Source: Gammaproteobacteria bacterium (GTDB taxonomy: Bacteria; Pseudomonadota; Gammaproteobacteria; Chromatiales; Chromatiaceae). From it: a stretch of 12,348 nt of DNA. The notes beneath the pieces were generated by a model. The model had not been told where the DNA came from and made no database searches. It saw nothing but the letters and a program-made list of their open reading frames with translations. Numbering within the stretch: the stretch's first letter is position 1; the number at the start of each line of letters is the position of its first letter. Location: contig JAHEHQ010000036.1 in NCBI GenBank assembly GCA_024644505.1, positions 1-12,348 of the forward strand, in the 5' to 3' direction. The position numbers and the translations under genes are program-made. Shown here in pieces: positions 5,464 to 12,348 of the stretch.

Positions 5464-7965
5464 TCAACGATTGCGAAACAGTGTCCTGATGCGCGCCGCG
5501 TTGCCGATCACCAGCAGTGAGCTGACCGGCATGGAAACAGCTGCGACCAACGGGGTAATCATGGCGGCAATCGCCAGTGGAACCATGATGATGTTGTAGG
5601 TGATGGAAATCCCGATGTTCTGGCGAATTGTCCGCAGCGTCCTGCGGGAAAGGGCTGATGCCAGACGCACCTTGTCAAGATCACCGCTCATCAATACGAT
5701 ATCGGCGCTGGCGATGGAGACATCGGTACCCGACCCCATGGCGATACCCACATCCGACCGAACGAGGGCCGGGGCGTCATTGACGCCATCACCCACCATG
5801 GCCACCTGGTGGCCTCCCGCCTGGAGTTCACCCACGATCCTGTCCTTTTGTTCCGGCAGCACCTCCGCAATAACCTCCATACCGCCCAGGCGGCCGGCAA
5901 TAACCTCTGCCGTGTTTTTTCGGTCACCGCTCAACAGCGTCAATCTTATGCCCTCCCGCCTCAAAGACTGCAGAAGGAATGATGCCTGTTCCCGGATGGG
6001 ATCCTCGAATCCAATCAATGCCCGCTCAATACCGTCAACGGCCAGGCGCAGGGTGCTCGACCCCGATGCACCCAGTTTCCCGGCCTCTGTGTCGAATGCC
6101 GGATTTCGACTGACTTGTCGTAAATCGAGCCACTCCGGCGTGCCGGCCAGTATCTGCTTCCCGCCAACCCGGGCCCCCACGCCGAAGCCTGCCCGATACT
6201 CGAAACCTCTGACCTCGGGTGGGTTTTCTGAGCCCGGCAGGCGGTCCGCAAGCTCAATCAGAGCCCGTGCAACGGGATGCTCTGAATAGCGTTCCAGCGC
6301 CGCCAGAGCAATCAGCATTCCGGACAACCCGTCCGGTATCGCTTCGTCTGTAGGAACCCAGCAGGCCTGTGGGGTTTGCACGGAAGTCACCGACATCCTC
6401 CCCTCGGTCAAGGTTCCCGTCTTGTCGAAGATGAAGTGATCGATGTTAGAGAGCTTTTCCAACACCTCCCCGTTTTTGATCAGGATGCCATGCCTTGCCC
6501 CGAGTCCGGAGGCAACCGCGATTGCCATGGGCGTGGCAAGCCCGAAGGCACAGGGACAGGTGATGATCAGCACGGCGGTGGCGGCCATCAAAGCCGTCTC
6601 AAAATCCGTTTCCATCCACCAGAGGAAGGTCACTGCGGCGAGACCGATGGTGACGGTAACGAACCAGGGCACGATGCGGTCGGCCAGGGATTGAATCGGG
6701 GCCCGGCTCGATTGCGCCTCCTCCACCAGTCGGATGATACGCCCAAGCGCGGTATCCTTCAGCAGACCTTCGGTGCGGATCTGCAGCATCCCCTGGCCAT
6801 TGATGGTCCCCGCTGAAACCCGGGCACCCGGCTGCTTTTTTATGCCCAGTGACTCGCCGGTGAGCATGGATTCATCGACGCTGCTCTGGCCCTCCGTAAC
6901 CAGGCCGTCCACCGGTATATGTTCGCCAGGCTTCACCAGAACAGTCTCTCCCGGCCTGACGGTTCGAATAGGTACGATCTGTTCTTTTCCCTGGCGCACT
7001 ACCGTCGCGACCCTGGGTTGAAGGTCAAGCAGCCGCTGGGTGGAGGCCACCGCCTGGCGTTTGGATATGGCCTCGAGATATCGGCCGACCAGGATGACGA
7101 ACAGAAAGTTGACCACGGTGTCGTAATAGACTTCACCGGTGGTGGAACCGGTGAGCGTGATATAGAGGGAATAGAGATAGGTGATGCTGGCACCGATGGC
7201 TATGGGTAGATCCATGCCCGCGCGGAGTCTGCGAACGCCCACCCAGGCACCCCTGAAGAAGGGATAGCCGGAATAGATGATTGTGGGTGTGGCAAGCGCA
7301 AATCCGACCCAGTGAAACAGACTTCGAAATTCCCCCTTGTCGGCCCCGGAATAGAGTGCGATGGAAACCCACAGCAGGTTCATCATGGTAAAACCGGCAA
7401 AGGCCAGCCGATACAGAAGGCTCCGGTTTTCGCGGTTCAGACGCTCCTCCGCCGTGTCCGGGTCATAGGGTGTCGCCGCGTACCCGATCTGTCCCAGTCG
7501 TTGAATAATGGAGGAAAGCTTCTGGCGGCTGTTGTCCCATTTCACGTGAAGACGGCGGCCGGAAAGGTTGACCCTGGCCTCGGGAATGCCCGGCATCGAC
7601 TGCAGGCTGTGTTCGATCAACCAGACACAGGCGGCGCAGTGAATGCCTTCCACGAGAAGATGGATATCCCGGGTCTCGCCTAAATCTCCCACAAACTCTT
7701 CCTGAACTTCCTCCAGATCATACAGGGCGAGTTCTTTGGGCAATTCCGGAGGCGGTCCAAGCAATGCGCCTTCCGGTGTACGTTGGTAGAAACCCTCCAG
7801 TCCGGCATCATATATTGCACGGCATACGGATTTGCAGCCGGTGCAGCAGAACTCCTGCTGTTCTCCCTCGATGTCACCCATCACCCTGTTCGAGTCATTT
7901 GTGGGCAGGTGGCAGTGATAACAGTGCGTCTCTGCTGAGGGTACTGTGTCAGCGGTGCTGTTCAT
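5464..7965 (-). CDS. ccoI: Copper-transporting P1B-type ATPase CcoI/FixI
   Basis: This 833-residue ATPase pumps copper across the inner membrane for the haem-copper centre of cbb3 oxidase. An N-terminal Cys-rich region (CYHC at 15-18, CCTGC at 40-44) typical of CcoI/FixI precedes a heavy-metal-associated domain with GIHCAAC (Cys110, Cys113). Eight membrane helices are expected. Visible motifs are TGES (369-372, actuator), CPC (470-472, transmembrane copper site), DKTGT with phosphorylated Asp514, SEHP (561-564, nucleotide binding), GDGVND (725-730), and the last-helix motif MPVSS (812-816). All catalytic residues are present, so it should be active. The ATG at 7963-7965 lacks a good Shine-Dalgarno, and an in-frame TGA about 30 bases upstream limits other starts. 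It follows fixH by 97 bp. Confidence 0.97.
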   Translation of the reverse strand: MNSTADTVPSAETHCYHCHLPTNDSNRVMGDIEGEQQEFCCTGCKSVCRAIYDAGLEGFYQRTPEGALLGPPPELPKELALYDLEEVQEEFVGDLGETRDIHLLVEGIHCAACVWLIEHSLQSMPGIPEARVNLSGRRLHVKWDNSRQKLSSIIQRLGQIGYAATPYDPDTAEERLNRENRSLLYRLAFAGFTMMNLLWVSIALYSGADKGEFRSLFHWVGFALATPTIIYSGYPFFRGAWVGVRRLRAGMDLPIAIGASITYLYSLYITLTGSTTGEVYYDTVVNFLFVILVGRYLEAISKRQAVASTQRLLDLQPRVATVVRQGKEQIVPIRTVRPGETVLVKPGEHIPVDGLVTEGQSSVDESMLTGESLGIKKQPGARVSAGTINGQGMLQIRTEGLLKDTALGRIIRLVEEAQSSRAPIQSLADRIVPWFVTVTIGLAAVTFLWWMETDFETALMAATAVLIITCPCAFGLATPMAIAVASGLGARHGILIKNGEVLEKLSNIDHFIFDKTGTLTEGRMSVTSVQTPQACWVPTDEAIPDGLSGMLIALAALERYSEHPVARALIELADRLPGSENPPEVRGFEYRAGFGVGARVGGKQILAGTPEWLDLRQVSRNPAFDTEAGKLGASGSSTLRLAVDGIERALIGFEDPIREQASFLLQSLRREGIRLTLLSGDRKNTAEVIAGRLGGMEVIAEVLPEQKDRIVGELQAGGHQVAMVGDGVNDAPALVRSDVGIAMGSGTDVSIASADIVLMSGDLDKVRLASALSRRTLRTIRQNIGISITYNIIMVPLAIAAMITPLVAAVSMPVSSLLVIGNAARIRTLFRNR

Positions 7966-8039
7966 GGACGGAAGGGATTGGGATTCAATGGAGATCTGAG
8001 TTCAAGCAGGCAAAAGCCGGCTGGGCCTGGCGAGCCAAC

Positions 8040-8059
8040 AGGCGGCAAGAATACCGCCT
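8040..8059 (-). promoter_or_regulatory. Intra-operon hairpin between fixH and ccoI
   Basis: On the minus strand, just after the fixH stop, AGGCGG and CCGCCT pair as a perfect 6-bp stem (8054-8059 with 8040-8045) around an 8-base loop. No T-run follows, so full termination is unlikely. It may stabilise the upstream message or slow polymerase. It is one of few visible elements in the 97-bp gap before ccoI, which has no clear ribosome site. Confidence 0.4.
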
Positions 8060-8062
8060 ATT

Positions 8063-8557
8063 CTATTTCACACCGGCGCTGAACCGGTAAGGAACATTGT
8101 ACTCGTCTTCACCGTTCTTGACGCTTACCAGGATATCCCATACTCCCAGCAGCGGAAAACTGGCTTCGATTCGATAACGCCCCTCCCCGACTTTCTCCAT
8201 TGGCAGGGAAAAATCCTGTTTCACATCGGAAGGACGATAGACATAAAAGGTGACCTCATCGGGTGTGACGGGGTGCCCCTGTTTGTCTTTCACCTCAAAA
8301 TCGAAAACCACGGGAACCGCGATGTCTATAAAATCAGGGGCCTTTATGCGCATCTGCCAGCCAGGATCACGTGCCATCCGGCTCAGGCGCTCTTTTTCGT
8401 AACTTTGTCCCCTTTCGTAATAGTTTTCATCAACCAGCCCGGGATTGGTCTGCACTGCCAGAAATATCCTGATTCCACTGATCAGGATAAAGGCCAGGAG
8501 TATCGTTACCCAGGTGATCACCCAGGGATTACGCCACGCAGGCTGTCTGTTGGGCAT
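8063..8557 (-). CDS. ccoH: FixH/CcoH family cbb3 oxidase assembly protein
   Basis: The 164-residue product has an N-terminal membrane helix (about 12-36). After it comes the FixH-type segment VDENYYERGQSYE (42-54), then a beta-rich periplasmic domain of about 100 residues ending at the C-terminus. FixH/CcoH proteins contact the oxidase during assembly and are needed for its stability; in some species CcoH stays bound to the mature complex (family knowledge). The gene starts 20 bp after the ccoG stop and has no strong Shine-Dalgarno, so coupling to ccoG translation is likely. The order ccoG-ccoH-ccoI-ccoS is the classical fixGHIS arrangement, which supports the assignment beyond the moderate sequence conservation of this family. 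Confidence 0.92.
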   Translation of the reverse strand: MPNRQPAWRNPWVITWVTILLAFILISGIRIFLAVQTNPGLVDENYYERGQSYEKERLSRMARDPGWQMRIKAPDFIDIAVPVVFDFEVKDKQGHPVTPDEVTFYVYRPSDVKQDFSLPMEKVGEGRYRIEASFPLLGVWDILVSVKNGEDEYNVPYRFSAGVK

Positions 8558-8577
8558 GGTAGATCAGATACTCGCGA

Positions 8578-10011
8578 CTAAGGTTTGGGGCCAATGAAGA
8601 CGTTTTCCCGCTCACTGACGAAGATTTGGCCATCCTTGTCCCTGCCTTCGGCCCGGAATACGATGGGCCGGGTCTCTTCCAATACATGCTCACGGGGCAC
8701 GCGCACGAACACGGTGCGGGGCGTAACTTTGCCATGACGCGCCTTTACCGGTTCTTCCGCGCCCACGATGACCAGGTCCTTGGGGCCTCTCGCACTGATG
8801 GAGACGTCCATATCGTCCGTCGTCTTGTTCAGGACTTTCAAGGTGTACTTGTTCTGTATCGAGCCGTCGCTCTGCAAAACGAACAGGGGCTGACGCGAAT
8901 GCAGGACCTTGATTTCAATAGCATCCAGGGAGGACAGGCCGTAGGCGATCCCGGAAATGGCAAGCGTGAGTATTGCCGTGTAAACCCAGACCCTCGGCCG
9001 CCTCAGGAGTGGCCGGTCCTCCTTGCCATCGAGTTTGTCCAGGGATTCGTAGCGGATCAGGCCAACGGGGCGATCGAGTTTCAGCATCACGGCATCGCAG
9101 GCGTCGATGCAGAGGGCACAGGTGATGCAGCCTTCCTGCTGACCGTGGCGAATATCGACACCGGTGGGACAGACCGCCAGACACTGGTTGCAGTCCACGC
9201 AGTCGCCGGTTGTCCGCTCCTCCTCCTTCTGTCCCTTCTTTACCCTGCCCCGGGGTTCGCCGCGGTGGAAGTCGTAGGTGGGCACCGACGTGGTGTTGTC
9301 CACCATCACGCCCTGGATGCGGGCGTAGGGACAAAGCCAGAAACAGGTCTGTTCCCGCAGGAAACCCGCCAGGGCGTAGGTGCCTGCCGTGAACAGCGCG
9401 ATCGTGATCAGGGCGGTGGGGCCCAGGTTGAACGTGAACAGGTCTATCCACAGGTTGCGGGCATCGACAAACCAGGAGACAAAGGCCATTCCTGTCAACA
9501 GGCCTATGACCATCCATAGGGTGTGCTTGACCGCCTTGATCCGGAACTTGGTGAAATCGAGGGGGGCCTTTTCCAGCTTGCGTCGTTTCGGCGGCGTACC
9601 TTCCAGTTTTTCCTCAATCCAGGTGAAGATGTCGGTCCAGACGGTCTGAAAACAGAAGAATCCGCACCACACCCTTCCCGCCAGTGCCGTTACCACGGCG
9701 AGGAGAATGGCGAAGAAAAGCAGCAACAGGGAGAGCATCCAGAAGTCCTGGGGGAGGATTGTTATTCCCAGAATATGAAACTGCCGATTCGGTATATCGA
9801 ACAAAACAGCCTGCCTGTCCCCCCAACGCAGGAAAGGTCCCAGGAAAAATACCAGCCACAACGCATTGGAGAGCCACTTGAGATTCCGCCATTTGCCTGG
9901 AATACGTTTGGCGTGGATGGTTTCGTCACCGGTATTTACATGCCAGTGCGCCGCCTCTTCATAGAGTTCGTCTACCGCAGCATCCTGTTTTGCCTGACGG
10001 TCGTCAGTCAA
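8578..10011 (-). CDS. ccoG: Polyferredoxin-like cbb3 assembly protein CcoG/FixG
   Basis: CcoG is a membrane iron-sulfur protein implicated as a Cu(II) reductase, making Cu(I) available for the oxidase (family knowledge). The 477-residue product has membrane segments at about 47-63, 91-111, 164-181, 195-218 and 342-360. Cys pairs lie at the membrane face in WCGFFCFQTVW (Cys116, Cys120) and CFWLCP (Cys223, Cys227). A two-cluster ferredoxin domain follows: CVDCNQCLAVCP (Cys271, 274, 277, 281) and CITCALCIDAC (Cys295, 298, 301, 305), enough for two 4Fe-4S clusters. The C-terminal 110 residues form the expected beta-sandwich-like periplasmic domain. The start is a TTG codon, chosen because AGGAG lies 8 bases upstream. 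It is the first gene of the assembly operon and lies behind an FNR-like box. All cluster ligands are present. Confidence 0.97.
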   Translation of the reverse strand: MTDDRQAKQDAAVDELYEEAAHWHVNTGDETIHAKRIPGKWRNLKWLSNALWLVFFLGPFLRWGDRQAVLFDIPNRQFHILGITILPQDFWMLSLLLLFFAILLAVVTALAGRVWCGFFCFQTVWTDIFTWIEEKLEGTPPKRRKLEKAPLDFTKFRIKAVKHTLWMVIGLLTGMAFVSWFVDARNLWIDLFTFNLGPTALITIALFTAGTYALAGFLREQTCFWLCPYARIQGVMVDNTTSVPTYDFHRGEPRGRVKKGQKEEERTTGDCVDCNQCLAVCPTGVDIRHGQQEGCITCALCIDACDAVMLKLDRPVGLIRYESLDKLDGKEDRPLLRRPRVWVYTAILTLAISGIAYGLSSLDAIEIKVLHSRQPLFVLQSDGSIQNKYTLKVLNKTTDDMDVSISARGPKDLVIVGAEEPVKARHGKVTPRTVFVRVPREHVLEETRPIVFRAEGRDKDGQIFVSERENVFIGPKP

Positions 10012-10019
10012 CGGTGTGT

Positions 10020-10024
10020 CTCCT
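10020..10024 (-). promoter_or_regulatory. Shine-Dalgarno AGGAG that sets the TTG start of ccoG
   Basis: On the minus strand AGGAG is followed by ACACACCG and then TTG, giving an 8-base spacing. This is the strongest ribosome site in the assembly operon and supports the non-ATG start, which also matches the expected N-terminal length of CcoG. Confidence 0.7.
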
Positions 10025-10101
10025 GTGAATATCGATACATTCTGACAGCCGTCAAAGGTTTAAATTCACACCCTGTTGGCGACCATGCCGGTCTGGCACA
10101 A

Positions 10102-10142
10102 AGTCTACTGTCACGCCTGCACAAAACAATGAGAATTATCAA
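10102..10142 (-). promoter_or_regulatory. FNR/ANR-like box and -10 element: probable promoter of the ccoGHIS operon
   Basis: Minus-strand TTGATAATTCTCAT (10129-10142) matches the FNR consensus TTGAT-N4-ATCAA at 8 of 10 positions, with one perfect half-site. A -10-like hexamer TAGACT (10102-10107, 4 of 6) is placed so that the box is centred about 40.5 bases before the predicted start near 10095. That is almost exactly the class II activator position (-41.5). This would switch on the assembly genes when oxygen is low, as is usual for cbb3 genes. The leader to the ccoG start would be about 84 bases. Confidence 0.6.
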
Positions 10143-10167
10143 TACTCAGAACGTCTTATGCCACATG

Positions 10168-10193
10168 AAAAAAGGGGGAATCTCTTCCCCCTT
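10168..10193 (-). terminator. Rho-independent terminator of the ccoNOQP transcript
   Basis: On the minus strand AAGGGGGAA (10193-10185), loop GAGA, and TTCCCCCTT (10180-10172) form a perfect 9-bp stem that runs into further Ts; counting paired bases the T-run is six (10173-10168). It lies 26 bases after the stop of the small membrane protein gene. It separates the structural oxidase genes from the assembly operon. On the plus strand there is no T-run, so it acts in one direction. Confidence 0.9.
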
Positions 10194-10219
10194 CCAATTA
10201 CCACCCAGGCAATGGTTGC

Positions 10220-10342
10220 CTACTTCTTATGGGCTTCGGCATCCTTGTCCATCAGTGCTTTGATCTTGAATACCAGATACACAATGATCACAACACTTAT
10301 GGCTACGGCAGCGATTGAACCCACTACGACAGAATCTATCAT
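10220..10342 (-). CDS. 40-residue single-helix membrane protein, likely accessory to cbb3 oxidase
   Basis: An ATG at 10340-10342 opens a 40-codon frame with Shine-Dalgarno AGAGG (10351-10355) 8 bases upstream. The product has a short acidic N-terminus (MIDS), one membrane helix (about 5-25, rich in Val, Ile and Ala) and a charged C-terminal tail (KIKALMDKDAEAHKK). It sits between ccoP and the terminator, so it should be made with the oxidase subunits. In Pseudomonas stutzeri a small one-helix subunit, CcoM, was found in the cbb3 complex. This protein has the same layout and gene position, but I cannot confirm homology. The tail also resembles small DUF3149-like proteins. The coding signal is credible because start, ribosome site, helix and terminator fit together. 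Confidence 0.75.
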   Translation of the reverse strand: MIDSVVVGSIAAVAISVVIIVYLVFKIKALMDKDAEAHKK

Positions 10343-10361
10343 GACTTATACCTCTTTCTGT

Positions 10362-10396
10362 CCGGTCCGTCCCGCCAGGTTACCGGGACAGACCGG
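10362..10396 (-). promoter_or_regulatory. Strong intra-operon stem-loop after ccoP
   Basis: On the minus strand CCGGTCTGTCCCG (10396-10384) pairs with CGGGACGGACCGG (10374-10362) around a 9-base loop. The stem is 13 bp with one G-U pair. It lies 23 bases past the ccoP stop, with no T-run, and just ahead of the ribosome site of the small membrane protein gene. It probably protects the 3' end of the ccoNOQP message or tunes expression of the downstream small gene; this is inference. Confidence 0.7.
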
Positions 10397-10419
10397 TTCA
10401 TTCACGCTGAAGCCCTTTG

Positions 10420-11271
10420 TTACTGCCCCCCACCGAATTTGTGAACGTAAACCGTCAATTTCTTGATCTCCTCCTTGGAGAGGCGGTCACCAAACTTGGG
10501 CATTTCCGCCTGGCGGGCGGAGGGCGAATTAGGATCGTTGACGCCGAATGCGATGGTGTACTTGACACTATCCAGAAGCGTCTGCTCACCTTCCGGCACG
10601 AAGCGATAGATGGCGTCGGTAAGATTGGCAGAACCCAGAACCGACATGCCCTTTCCATCCATTCCGTGGCAGGCGATACAGCCTTTTTGCAGGAATAACG
10701 GGGTGGACATAGGTTTGCGCTCAACGATCGCCTGGGCCAGTTCATCAATTTCTTCGGGTTTTAGGATCTCTCCGTAGGCGGTCATAATGGGCTTGCGGCC
10801 AAGGACTATCGTCTGTTCGATGTTCTCAACCGTGCCCCCCCAGATCCAGTTGTCGTCCACCAACACGGGGTAACCGGGGCCACCCTGGCCGGCGCTTCCG
10901 TGACAGCCGGCACAGTTATCACCAAAAAGCACCTTGGCCGAGGCTTCCGTATAGGCAGACAGCCCCTCATCCGCAAGGATATCCGAAGCTGACATGCCGG
11001 CAATCTTTTCCTCGAACTCGGCACGCAGTGCTTCGACCTCCTCGACACCTTTCTGGTATTCCGATATCTGGGTCCAGCCCGTTAACCCCTTGGTGAAGGA
11101 ATCCAGGGTCGGCCAGGTCGGGTAGATCAGGCTATAGACGATGACCCAGATGATGGATGCCCAGAAGCCGATCATCCACCAACGAGGCGCTGGGTTGGCC
11201 AGCTCCCGCAGGTTGTCATCCCAAAAGTGACCGGTATTGTTTTCACCCGGAAATGGATTTTTATCCGCCAT
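10420..11271 (-). CDS. ccoP: cbb3 cytochrome c oxidase subunit III, di-haem CcoP
   Basis: CcoP is the membrane-bound di-haem cytochrome c that passes electrons to CcoO within the oxidase. The 283-residue product starts with the typical NPFPGENNTGHFWDDNLREL region, including the conserved GHxWDxxLxEL pattern. It has one membrane helix (about 31-51), a linker, then two haem c domains: CAGCH (120-124) with probable axial Met163, and CIACH (198-202) with probable axial Met257. Length and order fit the family. The ATG has a good ribosome site (GGGAGA, about 6 bases upstream) and overlaps the end of ccoQ by 11 bases. A stem-loop follows the stop. Confidence 0.98.
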   Translation of the reverse strand: MADKNPFPGENNTGHFWDDNLRELANPAPRWWMIGFWASIIWVIVYSLIYPTWPTLDSFTKGLTGWTQISEYQKGVEEVEALRAEFEEKIAGMSASDILADEGLSAYTEASAKVLFGDNCAGCHGSAGQGGPGYPVLVDDNWIWGGTVENIEQTIVLGRKPIMTAYGEILKPEEIDELAQAIVERKPMSTPLFLQKGCIACHGMDGKGMSVLGSANLTDAIYRFVPEGEQTLLDSVKYTIAFGVNDPNSPSARQAEMPKFGDRLSKEEIKKLTVYVHKFGGGQ

Positions 11272-11476
11272 TGTTATCTCCCTTAATTACTGTTTCGTCC
11301 TCGTCCAACGGGATGTATTTTCTCGACTCAAGTTTTTCCCGGTTCTTCGGACGCAGGACGTAGACAAATAGCCCTACCATTAGGAGAAATATGACCACCG
11401 TGAGTATGGTTCCAAACCAGTCGGTGGCGGTCATGGCCCCCCAATCCGTGTTGAAATAATCCCGAAGGCTATTCAC
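11261..11476 (-). CDS. ccoQ: cbb3 cytochrome c oxidase subunit IV, CcoQ
   Basis: This 71-residue protein has one membrane helix (about 22-41) followed by the CcoQ-type tail LRPKNREKLESRKYIPLDED (41-60). CcoQ is thought to stabilise the complex, in particular the association of CcoP (family knowledge). The GTG start at 11474-11476 overlaps the ccoO stop by 8 bases and has AAGG upstream. A later ATG at codon 15 is possible but would drop part of the conserved N-terminus (FNTDW). The 3' end overlaps ccoP by 11 bases, so translation of O, Q and P is probably coupled. Confidence 0.93.
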   Translation of the reverse strand: MNSLRDYFNTDWGAMTATDWFGTILTVVIFLLMVGLFVYVLRPKNREKLESRKYIPLDEDETVIKGDNNGG

Positions 11477-12182
11477 GGTAGGCCTTGCTCTCGTCCAGAT
11501 TTGTCATCGTGCCCAGGACCTGGAGGTAGGCCACCATGGCATCCTCCTCGGTCTTGCCTTCGACCTCCGCGGCGGCGGCCTCGATATCGGCATCGATATA
11601 GGGAACCCCTATCATCTGCATTCCCTTCATGTGCGCCTGTATGGTCTCGCCGTTCACCAGGGTATCCTTCAGCCAGGGATAGTTGGGCATGATGGACTCG
11701 GGTACCACGGAACGGGGTGCACGGAGATGCTTGCGGTGCCAGTCATCTGAGTACTTGCCACCCAGTCGGGCGATATCGGGCCCCGTGCGTTTGGAGCCCC
11801 ACTGAAACGGGTGGTCGTACATGGATTCGGAAGCCAGGGAGTAGTGGCCGTAGCGCTCTTTCTCATCACGGAAAGGACGAATCATCTGGGAGTGACAAAG
11901 ATAGCAGCCTTCGCGCTGATAGACGTCTCTGCCCGCCAGTTCCAGAGCCTTGTAGGGCCTCATGCCGTCCCCGGGTTTGTGATCCGCGAGGGTCTGCCCC
12001 TCCTGGCGCTGCCAAACCAATTCAGGAAACTGGTTGTGCTCCATGGTGTTCTTCAGGTAGAAAAGCGGCACGATCTCCACCAGGCCGCCCACGGAGAGTA
12101 CGATGAGCAAACCCACGAACATGGCGAAGACATTCTTCTCCATCCAGGTATGGAGTTTGCCGGATGTGCTGTATTTTGACAT
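11469..12182 (-). CDS. ccoO: cbb3 cytochrome c oxidase subunit II, mono-haem CcoO
   Basis: CcoO is the membrane-anchored mono-haem cytochrome c next to the catalytic subunit. From the ATG at 12180-12182 the product is 237 residues. The frame stays open to 12233, but that would run into ccoN; the chosen start has a G-rich ribosome site and lies 13 bp after the ccoN stop. One N-terminal helix (about 17-42) is followed by conserved VEIVPLF, the haem site CYLCH (93-97) within EGCYLCHSQMIRPF, conserved RYGHYS and WGSKRTGPD segments, and SIMPNYPWL (163-171) with axial Met165. All ligands are present. Confidence 0.98.
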   Translation of the reverse strand: MSKYSTSGKLHTWMEKNVFAMFVGLLIVLSVGGLVEIVPLFYLKNTMEHNQFPELVWQRQEGQTLADHKPGDGMRPYKALELAGRDVYQREGCYLCHSQMIRPFRDEKERYGHYSLASESMYDHPFQWGSKRTGPDIARLGGKYSDDWHRKHLRAPRSVVPESIMPNYPWLKDTLVNGETIQAHMKGMQMIGVPYIDADIEAAAAEVEGKTEEDAMVAYLQVLGTMTNLDESKAYRE

Positions 12183-12195
12183 TGTTCCGACCCCC

Positions 12196-12348
12196 TTAAG
12201 CTGCTGCAGTCGCAGTGCGCGCACGCTGCACACTGCCTTCGGATGAGGCCTTGGCGACGGTCATCAGGATATTGATGAGCATCAACACCGCACCCAACAG
12301 GAATATCGCGCCGCCGACAGCGCGCATCGCGTAGTAGGGGTGCATGGC
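12196..12348 (-). CDS. ccoN: cbb3 cytochrome c oxidase catalytic subunit I CcoN, C-terminal end only
   Basis: The frame enters from the right edge and gives the last 50 residues before a TAA at 12196-12198. It begins AMHPYYAMRAVGG, matching the conserved HPYY.xRAxGG segment that leads into the last helix of CcoN, followed by a hydrophobic helix (about 10-31 of this fragment) and a polar, Ala-rich tail. The haem b, haem b3 and CuB ligands lie outside the window, so activity cannot be judged here. Identity is secured by this segment and by ccoO following 13 bp later. Confidence 0.93.
   Translation of the reverse strand, partial: AMHPYYAMRAVGGAIFLLGAVLMLINILMTVAKASSEGSVQRARTATAAA

Noticed and set aside
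5468..5492. Possible terminator after ccoI
   Set aside because: Only short pairings such as CCCAG/CTGGG with a long loop are visible just outside the gene, and there is no T-run on the minus strand.
8626..10263. Long plus-strand open frames (297 and 246 codons) opposite ccoG
   Set aside because: They lie antisense to a firmly identified gene, show no recognisable domains, and arise easily in GC-rich DNA.
12183..12233. Upstream extension of CcoO by 17 residues
   Set aside because: It would overlap the end of ccoN; the ATG at 12182 gives the normal CcoO N-terminus.
1..12348. CRISPR arrays, insertion sequences, tRNA or rRNA genes
   Set aside because: No regularly spaced repeats, transposase motifs, terminal inverted repeats or RNA gene signatures were seen on either strand.

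Overview
This window looks like chromosomal DNA of an oxygen-respiring gammaproteobacterium. The GC-rich base composition, the cbb3 oxidase gene order and the protein styles resemble Chromatiales or related sulfur-oxidising lineages. That placement is an inference from general recognition, not from a search. Every gene I can support lies on the minus strand, so transcription runs from high to low coordinates.

From the right edge down to about 10.2 kb is the structural cluster of a cbb3-type (high-affinity, proton-pumping) cytochrome c oxidase. It holds the last 50 residues of CcoN, then CcoO (mono-haem c), CcoQ (small membrane subunit) and CcoP (di-haem c). CcoO/CcoQ and CcoQ/CcoP overlap by 8 and 11 bases. 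A long intra-operon hairpin follows ccoP, then a 40-residue single-helix membrane protein, then a strong rho-independent terminator (10168-10193).

The assembly operon comes next. A 208-base gap (10012-10219) carries an FNR/ANR-like box correctly spaced from a -10-like hexamer. It leads into ccoG (TTG start, clear Shine-Dalgarno), fixH/ccoH, ccoI (copper P-type ATPase) and ccoS. Together these supply copper to CcoN and assemble the oxidase. The gaps fixH-ccoI (97 bp) and ccoI-ccoS (178 bp) are unusually long and hold hairpins or short repeats.

The most unusual part follows ccoS with only 19 and 17 bp between genes: two different large P-loop GTPases, with conspicuous departures from the usual G4 NKxD motif. 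One has a predicted two-helix membrane hairpin and the other a Gly-rich hydrophobic stretch. After 121 bp containing a perfect 18-bp palindrome comes a predicted lipoprotein of the DUF900-like alpha/beta hydrolase type. The gene order suggests that at least the GTPase pair is co-transcribed with the oxidase assembly genes. A role in membrane remodelling or oxidase biogenesis is only a hypothesis. I see no mobile elements, CRISPR arrays, tRNA or rRNA.
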